64,000 bases of DNA from Caprella mutica (Eukaryota > Arthropoda > Malacostraca > Amphipoda > Caprellidae): positions 1 to 64,000 of the forward strand of contig CANNZV010001599.1 in the NCBI GenBank assembly GCA_947561585.1, written 5' to 3'. The translations under genes and the position numbers were made by a program. This document shows, one piece after another, positions 10,366 through 20,200 of the stretch. The notes under the pieces are model-generated. The model saw only the letters and a list, made by a program, of their open reading frames with translations. It ran no database searches and was not told where the DNA came from. Each line of letters starts with the position of its first letter. Position 1 is the stretch's first letter.

Positions 10366-13300
10366 AAGGATAGGGAAGGTGAGGGATGTCTAAGTGTAGA
10401 ATTTATTAATGTGCAGGGTCTAACTGATATAAAGATGCTTCGGCTGTCTGAAATAGTTGAGGAAAATACCGTGGGAGGAAGGTTATCTTTGGTGGGAGTG
10501 ATTGAGACCCATGAGAAGTATGTGAGGGTGGAAAGAGCTCAGGGAATTGAACATATATGTAGAATGAGAGAAGTTAAGGATAAGAAAGGAGGAGGAATGA
10601 TGCTGATGTACAGGGGAGGAGAGATGGAGATGGAAGAGATGGAGGGTGAATGTGGAGATGTGCTGGTGGTGAAGGTGAAGATAGGTGATTTTCAGTTTAT
10701 TTGTATGATGGTGTATTTGGATGTAACTGAGAGGGAAAGAAAAAGGGGAATATATGGTAAAATGGACGAAGTAATGGGACGTTGGTGGGACCAGGTGCCG
10801 GTGTTGGTGATAGGTGATTTCAATGGCCATGTTGGTTTCTTAGGTGGACAAGATAGGAATTGGAAAGGTGAGTTGATGCTGGAGTTTGTGCAGAGGTGGA
10901 ATTTTTCTATTCTGAATGTAGATGAGAGATGTATTGAAGAGAGCACTAGAGTACAGGGTGACATCAGAAGTGTTATTGACTTTTATCTGGTGAATGAAGG
11001 GATGTTTGAAAAGTTTAGGGGAATGGTGATAGATGAGGAGAAGGAGAGATTTGATCTTTCAGATCATTGTTACATGAGTGCTAGTTTTGGAGTGGGGAGG
11101 AGAGAGAGAGAGTGCGAGAGATGGGAAGAACACGAGTTTTATAAGGTGAATGATCATGATAAGATGAGGAGATATGCTGAGGAGGTGGAGATGGCACTTA
11201 TGGCGAGGGGTGAGCTGAGAGTAGATGAAATTGAGGAAGTGATGAGGGAGAAAGCGGAAGACTGTTTGAAGAGGAAGGTGAGAAAGAAAGTTGGAGGTAA
11301 TGTAAAGATAAATCCACAATGGATGAATGATGACATTGAGAGAGGTATAAGGAGAAGAAGAGAAATAAATAGACAGAGGAGAGGCGTGGAAGGAGCAGAA
11401 AGAGAAAGATTGTGGATACTATACAGAGAGCAAAAGGCAACAGTGGGAAAGATGGTGAAAGAAGCAAACGGGGTGCATGAGAAACGAGTCGCACAGGAGG
11501 TAAAGGAAGATAGAAGTAGAAATAAGATGTGGGAGATGATTAGAAAATTGAAGGGAGAAAATAAAAAGAAGAAGAAAAGGAGACTGTATAATGCAGATGG
11601 AGAAAAGATTGAGCTGGAGGATGAGGCGGAAGAGATGATGGGCTACTGGTCTGAGCTATACAAAGCTGGGGGAAATGTAGTGGGAGATGTGTGGACAGCA
11701 AATGTTAGGGAACAATATGTTAGAGAATGGGAGGAGGGTATTATGCAGGATGAGGATAGAGACAGAGCATTGCGAGAGGAGGGGAGGCTGCAGATACCTA
11801 GGTTGGGGAAGTTGGAGGGACTTGAGAGATGGATGAAGGTTGTTACATTGAGTGAAGAAGAGGTGAAAAAAAGGATAGGGAAGTTGAAAAGCCATAAGCA
11901 GGGAGGTCCAGATAAGATAAAGGGAGAAATGTACAGAGCGATAGCAGATAGTGAGGGATGCATGGGAATGGTGACTGGAGCTTTCAATAGGATGTTGGAG
12001 TCGGGGCAGGTGGGAGCTGGAAGAAATCCAAAACCTGCATGGTACCAAAAGCTCAAAGACCAACTGTAAATGAGCACAGACCAATAGCTTTGACAAATGT
12101 GGGGTATAAGGTGTTCATGGGGGTGTTGAAGGAGCGTTTGGTGGGACAGGTGATGAGTGATGCGAGAGTTGGTTACATGCAGGCGGGTTTTACGGAGGGC
12201 AGGAGAATGGAGGAGAATTTGTTTCTGTTGGGATGGTGCGTGGAGGAGAAGTATAGATTAAGAGAAAGTTTGGTAGTGGTGGCTGTAGATTTTGAGAAGG
12301 CTTTTGATAGTGTGGATAGGGGGGCGTTGGTCACAGCGCTGAAGTATTTATTACAAATGTGACCCTAGAGTGATAGATGTGGTGGTCAATTTGTATAGGG
12401 GTGATGGGACTGAGATTTGGAGGGAAGGCAGAAAGATGGGTGATACGGAGATAGGAAGGGGCATCAGACAAGGCTGCACTGGGTCCCCGCAACTTTTCTT
12501 GATGGTTGTGGGGATGCTGATTGAGAGAATTGTTAGGGGAGGGTTGGGATGCAGAGTGAGAGGAATGTATATTCCAGTTCTGTTTTACGCGGATGATGGG
12601 TTGTTGATGGCGGGTAGTGTGGGTGAGGCTGGGGAGATGGTGGGGAGGCTGGCTGGGGTGGCGGAGGGATTTGGAATGAGAATTAATAGAAGGAAGACGG
12701 TATGCATGGTATTTATTGGGGAGAAACCAGATGACGGAATGGTGGGGGGAGTGGAGGTTGTGGACAGGATGAGATACTTGGGAATGGAAGTGGTGTCCAA
12801 GCGTGACTGTTTTAGAGAGAATAGGGAGCGGAAGTTGAAGCTGGCAGAGAAGATGAGCAACCTTACTTTTTCGGTGGTGTCCAGAGCGTGCGAGAGGATG
12901 ACAATAGGGAAGGTGTTTTGGAAGAGTGTGGTTCTGCCGGGAGTTTTGAGTGGAGGAGATGTGATGGTGTGGAGGAAGGGAGAGAGAGAGAGAGAGATTG
13001 CAGCGGGTGGAAAATGGAGTATGGAGGAAAATTCTGGGAGCACCTGGATATGCCGCCTCAGCGGCTCTACAGGGAGAGGTAAGTTGCTCTGGAGTGACTC
13101 CTAGAGACATGAAGGGGAAGATTTTGTTTTTGAAGCATATGATGTCGAGGGTGAGAATGGGTTGCTGAGGAGGATAGTTGATGCTGGTGATGTGAGGGGA
13201 GGAAATGGTGGATGGTTTAGAATAGTTGGTGGGTACATGGAGGAGGTGGGACTTGACAGACAGCAGGTGAGAGACATGTCCAAGGAGCAGATTGTGGAAA

Positions 13301-13845
13301 GGATAAATGAGTGGGAACATGGAAGATGGCGAGAGGAGGTGAGAGGGAAGCATACTTTGAGGTATTATTATGAGATTAAGGAGAGGATAGGAGGGAAAAT
13401 TGCTATGATAATGGGTGGGGATCGGTGTTGCTGTTCAGAGCAAGGGCGGAGTGTCTCAGGTTGAATTGGAGGAGGAGGTTTGTTGGAGGTGAGACAGTTT
13501 GTGGCGTGTGTGAGTTGGGGGAGGAGACGTTGGAACATTTTTTGGTTGAGTGTGAAGGTCTGAGGGACTTGAGAGTGAGATATGGAGTGGAGAGTGTGGA
13601 GCAGGTTTTGTGTTTTGGTGTTTTGGGGAGAGGGGATGAAGGCCTACTTGGAGGAGGCTTGGGCAGAGAGAGGAAGATCACAGGGTGGTGGAATACAGGT
13701 GCGGGGGGCTGACGGTGGTGGTGAAGCCTCTATACCGTTAGTCCTGGGTGGCGTTGAGAAGCCTATACCCAACAAGATACTGGACTGGACTGGACTACTA
13801 TCACCTGAAGCACTCCAGAATTTCTCCATTTTAGTGGTAATGTGA
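10366..13845 (+). pseudogene. LINE ORF2 (endonuclease-reverse transcriptase), frame-shifted
   Basis: Frame 1 is open from just after the ORF1 stop to 12069. It starts with the endonuclease motif EFINVQGLTD and later has VLVIGDFNGHVG, the conserved GDFN block, and LSDHC, the SDH block. Around 12040 the frame shifts: 12039-12362 carries EHRPIALTN and the RT motif VVAVDFEKAFDSVDR. It shifts back near 12360: 12370 onwards carries GIRQGCTGSPQLF and the catalytic YADD box at about 12588-12599. Near 13010 a further shift hides a VWRKILGAPGYAA block. Near 13430 another shift leads to the C-terminal zinc knuckle CGVCELGEETLEHFLVEC (C-x2-C...H-x4-C). At least four frame changes make it non-functional. 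The nicking and reverse transcription role is inferred from the family. Confidence 0.85.
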
Positions 13846-13859
13846 AAAAAAAGGAAATT

Positions 13860-14240
13860 ACAATTTTGTGATGTCAAGGGTAACAAGGGAAATCACTAAC
13901 GATAACAATAGGGTCAGAAATCAATGAGAGAAAAATCAAGTAATACAAAAGAAAACGAATGAGAGAGTGAGAGTAGTTAAGTTATATTTTATTATGTATG
14001 CCAATTGCTTGGAGGAAGTTGTGAAAACTCTTTATGTTTCAATTTGATCTTGAATGGGGTTTAAAGTGCATCAGCATTGCATCACGGACAAGGTACGTTG
14101 GTGCGATCCGTTAAGTTGGTGCGTCCTGTGAGTAATCTGCTAAGTATTACTTCCTCTTTCCTGGTTAGTTGCAGCTTTTTTCATTTTTTGGGTTCGGATT
14201 TAATGTTTTTCAGATGAGTGTGGCTGTTCGACCATCGAGT
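13860..14240. other. LINE flank, no gene
   Basis: Sequence between the two LINE relics. Its minus strand may be the 3'-most part of the inverted segment of the next element, but I recognise no domain in it. Confidence 0.4.
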
Positions 14241-14249
14241 TTTCCATCT

Positions 14250-14620
14250 CTCCAGTATCTTTAACTTTGATTCCAGTCTGTAAAGGGGCTGAGAATTGCA
14301 GCAAGGTTAGACTGTTTGTCAGCAATGTCATGGCAAGGAATATTGCTGTGTCCAGGAATTCATAGGTTATTTGAATGTTGTTTTCTAGGAGGTTATGAGT
14401 GAGTCTGTGCAGACTAGATAGTCTTTAACTGCTGGTATTCGAAAAATGTGACTTGATATGAGACCTGCCGCCAGTTTAAGAGCATCACCTGGTGGAGTAG
14501 CACTGCTTATCCTGTGACCAAACATGGCTACGCTACCAAACCTTGGTCATCCTTTGATCCGTCTGTGTAAACATGTCGGAAATTAGGATATTTTCCATTT
14601 GTGTATTATTGGAATATAAG
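14250..14620 (-). pseudogene. RNase H domain of an I-like LINE, decayed
   Basis: On the minus strand, two neighbouring frames give a clear RNase H1-type domain: HVYTDGSKDDQG (first catalytic Asp region) at about 14580-14540, then ATPPGDALKLAAGLISSHIF, VCTDSLITS (second Asp region), and after a one-base shift GHSNIPCHDIADKQSNLAA (the H..(D/E)..AD block) at about 14355-14300. Such domains sit after the RT in I, Outcast and Loa-type LINEs. At least two frameshifts and a stop (WNQS*) show that it is dead. It is in opposite orientation to the LINE C-terminus next to it. Confidence 0.75.
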
Positions 14621-14639
14621 GTAAAAGTTAGGGATTTAT

Positions 14640-15060
14640 TTGGTTAAGGTAGTTTACAAATTCCGTATCAATGTTTGGACGAATGAGACACCAAGAATAT
14701 ATACTTCCTCCAAATGGGCTCTTCGGCCTCCGGACCTGGATCAGAGCGAGTCCTTCATGTCTTGGCGGGATAAGGTCAACCTGTTCCGTCTGAGATGTGG
14801 AGCACCACCCTTCTTTACCCTCTTAAACTCAAATGATTGGGAGTTCCGACACTGATCGGTGTGTGTTTTGTCATACCAGTCAAGGGTCTGTCTCCCATAT
14901 CCTCACACAATGTCCATCCCTACAAATACACAGGACTACACACCACACAACATCCATTCACTGTAGCACCTTTGGACCCATCCTCAGGCAGTTGTTAACT
15001 TCCTGAGTGATGCGGGTTTCTCTTAGGCCCACATACTTTCACACAGTGTCTCGGGTGATT
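14640..15060 (+). pseudogene. LINE C-terminal zinc-knuckle fragment
   Basis: Plus-strand open segment 14640-14855 includes NLFRLRCGAPPFFTLL, a typical C-terminal block of LINE ORF2 proteins. After a frameshift near 14850 it continues as RCVFCHTSQGSVSHILTQCP, a C-x2-C...H-x4-C knuckle. A decaying tail runs to about 15060. It is the natural 3' continuation of an ORF2 whose RNase H part lies inverted just upstream. Confidence 0.6.
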
Positions 15061-15109
15061 ACCTACCGATACTATGCCATTTCATGCGTAAGTGCGTGAA
15101 TATTTAAAT

Positions 15110-15594
15110 TTAGTTCCAGATTACATTAGTAGAGGGCGCTTCTATTTTGAAATAATTAAATTAACATTTTGAATAAGATTTTAAAAATAAAGTAACTATA
15201 TCTTATTCCATTATCAATATCCCATTACCGATTTATCAACATTAGAGAAAAAGTTTGTACGAAGGTGCACAGCCCCTTTAAGTATCTAATTATCTATGAG
15301 GTAAGATGGAGGAAAATGGTCTTTAGAGTTTAAATAACGTGTAAAGACTATAGTGTTGCAGTGATAATTGTCAGAATAAAATAAATTTTCACCGTTTTCT
15401 ATGTTTACGTACTGTTATAATTAGAGACAGGCCTCGCAATAAGAAACAGTTTTCTAGAAAGCACTAGCTACACATTACAGTATTCAAAATTTCAAGTTTT
15501 TCGATTACTGTTCTTTAATAAAATCATTACATAACGAGACTGAATTTTCCTAGAACCATCTGCTTAGCAACTCCTTGCGCTTGGGAACCTAATA
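15110..15594. other. Noncoding
   Basis: AT-rich; no gene, array or foldback recognised. Confidence 0.4.
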
Positions 15595-16209
15595 CAGCAA
15601 AACCTCCTAGTAGACCAGCCTCCTAGTAGACCAACCTCCTAGTAGACCAAGAAATTCTTGAAACTGTACTGGAAAAAACTCGTAGCTACTAGACAAAACA
15701 CGATTTTTGTCACCTGACAGTTATTCTAGTGTAAATATCAGAAGGAGTAAGAATCACAATACTATTTTAAAGATAGTATTGTAATTTGAATGATGCATAT
15801 ATTTATGGTGTTTTTAGGATAAAACATAAGGCAGAATCGGTTTCAGATTTCATGGTAGAGACTGTGCTAAAAAAATTGATGTGAAGAGTTACAGAAAACT
15901 GAATTAAGTGAAGACTATTATAATTTCATAAAATGATAATTTAATTGAAAAAAATATTATATTCATTTTAATTGAAACAAATAAAATTCATACTGTTTCT
16001 AAATGTGTTTCCCTTCAAAATTTGTATGTTATTCACCATTAACTTGGCATTAAAGTTATCATAAACAAATAGAGCTATCGAAATATTAAAGTTACCGCAT
16101 TTTTTTTTAGAGAAAACGATGTTGGTCTAGTAGGAAACTAATGAAGTGAGTTTCTTACTAGACCAAACAAACTTGGAACGTAACTCTGGTCTACTACGAG
16201 GTTTTGCTG
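15595..16209. mobile_element. MITE with CAGCAAAACCTC termini, TA-flanked
   Basis: A 615-bp element starting CAGCAAAACCTCCTAGTAGA and ending GTCTACTACGAGGTTTTGCTG, with TA on both outer sides. The outer terminal inverted repeat is about 24 bp. Near the left end the motif CCTCCTAGTAGACC is repeated three times. The CAG start and TA duplication fit a non-autonomous Tc1/mariner or pogo superfamily element. No coding sequence. Confidence 0.8.
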
Positions 16210-16551
16210 TATACAGATGAAAATAAAATTGTAGCTATATTAAAAATTTAGAAGTGGAGAGGTAAGAGCAGCTACTTACCTACTTTGTTGCTACTTTGTT
16301 GCTCAAATCTTTGAGAGAAAATATTTAAAATAAAAAAATAAATATCATTGATTGTGAAGGAAAATGAAAGAGTTAGTCAAAAGGATAGAGTATATAGAAA
16401 TTAATGTACAACAACAGACTCATTTTATAATCTCAAACTACTTAAATACTAAACATTAAAATTATATCTTAATTATAGAATAAAATTGATTAGAACGGCG
16501 ACAGGTTCTAGTGGAAATGAAAACCAGAAGAACGGAAGGAAGAGGGGGAGG

Positions 16552-16772
16552 TAAATTACGAGTTTTCGGACAGTTACACATTACCGATCACCCAAGAAGA
16601 ATTTAATAATTGCTATTTAACTTTTATTTTAATTGGTATCCAAGATACAAGCAGGTATCATAGATACGATTTAATTTAAAGTTATTAATTGAAATTAAAC
16701 TTAAATAATAATACTTTTATTTTCTTCTTATATGATCGATAATGTGTAGCTGTCCAATAATTCGTATTGGAG
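16552..16772. mobile_element. MITE, ATTATCGGTCAG family, diverged
   Basis: Left TACGAGTTTTCGGACAGTTA and right GCTGTCCAATAATTCGTA are inverted copies of the family ends. Near the centre it has TTAATTGGTATCCAAGATAC and a GGTATCATAGATAC partner, a diverged version of the palindromic core found in related elements. Confidence 0.65.
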
Positions 16773-16892
16773 CCTATATAGAATTAGTACCTCGTACTGA
16801 CGATATCTATCAACTAAATACGATAGATAACGATAAGAACATTCGATTATTTGGTAGAGTATCAATAGGGTCAATATACAGCCTTCATTACT

Positions 16893-17050
16893 AGGGTTGT
16901 GACAATATGCTTTAGATCTTAAGAATAAACGAAATGAAATGGTATCGAATACGATATACCGCTGGTGTAGAACGATTAAATACCGTTTAATTATCTCCGT
17001 CTATAATATTTTCAGGATCTATGATTTTAAGAGCATATTGTCACAACCCT
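16893..17050. mobile_element. MITE, AGGGTTGTGACAATATGC family
   Basis: 158 bp with perfect outer inverted repeats: AGGGTTGTGACAATATGCTT at the left and GAGCATATTGTCACAACCCT at the right. A second copy is at 48170-48332 and a broken one at 62197-62345. It lies about 100 bp beyond the predicted stop codon of the LZTS-like gene. Confidence 0.85.
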
Positions 17051-17063
17051 ATTACCAAATATA

Positions 17064-17069
17064 TTTATT
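17064..17069 (-). terminator. Candidate AATAAA polyadenylation signal
   Basis: AATAAA on the minus strand, about 80 bp beyond the predicted TAA of the LZTS-like gene. Position is plausible, but the hexamer is common by chance in AT-rich DNA. Confidence 0.3.
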
Positions 17070-17149
17070 TTCGATACCCGCATCCGTATCTATGATACAG
17101 ACTTGTCCGGTAGATAATATATTAAATAAATTGAATCCCGGGGGGAAAT

Positions 17150-17266
17150 TTAACAGAGAGCCTCTTGGGAAAGAACCCCCGGGGGAAGTGGAGGAGAGTA
17201 TGATAGTGGAGGTGGGGGGATAGCAGGCAGTGGTGGAAGAGAAGAAGACGACATTTTCGGTGATTT
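17150..17266 (-). CDS. LZTS-like gene, candidate terminal exon
   Basis: Follows the acceptor TTGAATTGTTTCAG in phase 0, as the previous donor requires, and reads 38 codons to a TAA. The peptide is Pro/Ser-rich (LPPLPAIPPPPLSYSPPLPP). It lacks the ESTEI-like PDZ ligand of vertebrate LZTS C-termini. Transcript data would be needed to exclude another last exon. Confidence 0.5.
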   Translation of the reverse strand, partial: KSPKMSSSSLPPLPAIPPPPLSYSPPLPPGVLSQEALC

Positions 17267-20200
17267 CTGAAACAATTCAATAGCTTAAATATAGAAGCGA
17301 AAATTAACTACTGAAAAATCAAAACATTGAAAATTTGTACTGTCAATTATATGTAGCTACAGAGTAATAGATAAACATCTGACCCCTTTTTTAGTTCTTA
17401 GTAAAGAATAGATCTTTGAGTTTTGGTTACATTAGGTTTTAAAAATTAGCCATATCCTTTAAAAGTTTAAATGATAGCAGAAATTTTCTCGATAAATAAG
17501 TGTTCATTTAACAGTTTGGATTACGCAGAGGTCTTTCTCTTCTTTAGTTAAGATGAGTTATTTATACGGAATGAATTTTTATTCAGATGAAGAACATTTT
17601 CATCTACCAGAGAATGTTAATAAACAGAATTTTAGGATTTCGAGTACCGAAAACCTCGGGATTATTGGAATAGAATCTCTTCATTCAATATTTTTTTCGA
17701 ATTATCAATTTTAAAACCTAATAAAATCATATCTACAAGATGTAGCTATTCTTTCAAATAAAGCGTTTTTCAAACCTCTAGATTTATTAGTTTTCCTTTT
17801 ATTAAAAGTGAAAAAGGGTCAGGTCTTTATGGATCACCCTGTAAATGAAATACAAAATATAAAAATGAAAATAATATATATACAGTAAAAGACATGAGTT
17901 ATGAAGCATTTTATATGTTTGAACAATAGACATTGATCAAGAATTGCGTCATAGTCATCCCTCAATGACCATAGTTTTCTAAGATTTTAATTTTAGAAAA
18001 CTATCTAATGCACACGAGTTATGAAGTTACCAATACTTCCTAACTCAGGAGTTTCACTGTAGCTATACAACAGAAAGCATAATAGAAAATACTAGGAACT
18101 TATTTATAGAATGATATACACATACCTTGAGAGAGTTTATTTCCGCCTGTAGCTTAGCATTGGATCTCTGCGCATGCGCACACGCCATCTGGAGTTGCTT
18201 CTGGTACTGCAGCACTCGCTCCTTCTCCTCCTGCCATCTCGCTCTCTCGTCAGCAACCTTCTCGCGTTCCTGCACTCTCTCCTCTCGCAAAGCATTCAAC
18301 TCGTGCATTGCCTGAGATAAAATGCAGTGAATTAGAGAAATGATTTAAAATGTGTGACATAGAAATGAATGGAGTTAAGATAATTATTCCTCATTTTCAG
18401 AGACTTGAAATTGAAATAGAATCTATAGAATAATTATCGTATATTTTATTCTACGTGTACGAAAATGTGAAGCTGTATGATAATTCGGAACTTACTCTAC
18501 CTTGAAAACTTTTTTACTCTTGAAACTGGTAAATTAGAAATATAATTAATGACAGTGTTAATTAAGATAAAATGATAATAGTGTAAATTACGAATTATCG
18601 GTCAGTTTCACATCTTTCGTGTATTTTGTATTCTGAAGAAGGCTGCAGATGTGAAACTGACCGATAATTCGTAATTTAGCCTAGTGTTAACCCTCACCTT
18701 TCTGAGTTGGTCGAAAGCATGCCCCTCCTCACCAGCCTGCCTCTCCCCCCTGAGTTCATTCACCTCCCTCCTGAGGGAGACTATCAGCTCCTGCATGGAA
18801 CCCATCTCACCCTGCCGCCTCTCAACCTAAACACAAACAAAAGTCAGTGCAAAGAAATGATGAACACTTTTCAATTTTTAGTAGTAATAATAATGGGAGA
18901 AAAATGGATGTTTTATTCAAGCGTCATGATTGTGAAAATTGGTTAAATTCTTTCACTTGTTGCCAGATATTTGGAATTTTTCGTGCACGTGAGATTTGAA
19001 CAATGAGTAATTTGATTTGGTGAATTGTGACCATATAACTTCAAGGAAATTTTCTCTAGAAAGAATCTCTAAATAATGCTGAAGTGAATTGATATCACAA
19101 GAAGCGCAATACATGTTATGACTCTTTTAGTTTTGTGAGTGTTTCGAAGCTATGATTCTAAGGGTTGTACACACATAGTGTTTTTTTAAGTCTTTCCACC
19201 AGACTTTTTGCTAAGCTCCTCCTACTTTTTCCACGAGACTAAGAAAAACTATATAATAATTATTTATTTTAGTTGGTATCATGGATACCAACTAAAATAA
19301 ATAATTATTATATAGTTTTTTCTTATATTGTCCTGGAAAAAGTAGGAGGAGCTTAGCAAGAAGTCTGTTGGAAAGACTTAAAAAACCCTATCTGTATACT
19401 GCCCTTCAGAAAGTGAATCGCAATGTATCTGCTTTACCCTGTGTGTGACATAGTGAAGCACTGACCTCGTGTGTGTACTGACGCAGTTGTGCCCGAAGGT
19501 GAAGCAGCTCGTGCCCTCTGCTTGTCTGGTCCCCTTGGCAGTCTTTAAGCTGTGCCTTCAGCAGAGAGATTTCCCCTGAAAGTGAAAAGGTAAGTAGGGT
19601 TTCAAGCTCTTTTTTACTCTGTTAGACACAGTTGAGTTATTTTCAGATTATTTCAAAATAAAAGTCATGAATATCAAAATAATTTGTCTCTATATCGGTG
19701 AAGAACTTATAGTTACAACAAATAATTATTATACATAAATAATATCGAAAATGAAAGACTAATTCGTCCACCTCGTTGTTCATTCATTTTTCTGGTATGA
19801 CGTAAGAGAGATATCTCTTAACTCACCATTCTTCTACTAGAGATATCTCTTAACTCACCATTCTTCTACTAGAGAGATATCTCTTAACTCACCACTCTTC
19901 TACTAGAGAGATATCTCTTAACTCACCACTCTTCTACTAGAGAGATATCTCTTAACTCACCACTCTTCTACTAGAGAGATATCTCTTAACTCACCACTCT
20001 TCTACTAGAGAGATATCTCTTAACTCACCACTCTTCTACTAGAGAGATATCTCTTAACTCACCACTCTTCTACTAGAGAGATATCTCTTAACTCACCACT
20101 CTTCTACTAGAGAGATATCTCTTAACTCACCACTCTTCTACTAGAGAGATATCTCTTAACTCACCACTCTTCTACTAGAGATATCTCTTAACTCACCACT

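Larger units (their letters stand above)
8980..13850 (+). mobile_element. Nearly full-length non-LTR retrotransposon (LINE), decayed
   Basis: A two-ORF LINE on the plus strand. ORF1 (9046-10362) has a PHD finger and coiled coil. ORF2 (about 10366-13845) has an apurinic-type endonuclease, a reverse transcriptase with YADD and a C-terminal zinc knuckle, but no RNase H domain. Several frameshifts break ORF2. The sense strand is strikingly purine-rich (GA, GGA, GAG), which creates many false antisense open frames. Outer limits are approximate: the left edge is set by the start of the purine bias and the right edge by a short A-run (near 13845-13853). No target site duplication was recognised. The clade is not resolved; the architecture fits the broad CR1/L2/I-like set. 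Confidence 0.85.

Noticed and set aside
9052..13886. About fifteen antisense ORFs within the LINE
   Set aside because: Shadows of a purine-rich coding strand; Ser/Leu/Pro/His low-complexity with no domains.
16939..17223. 94-codon plus-strand ORF
   Set aside because: Overlaps a MITE and the predicted last exon of the LZTS-like gene on the other strand; no recognisable motif.
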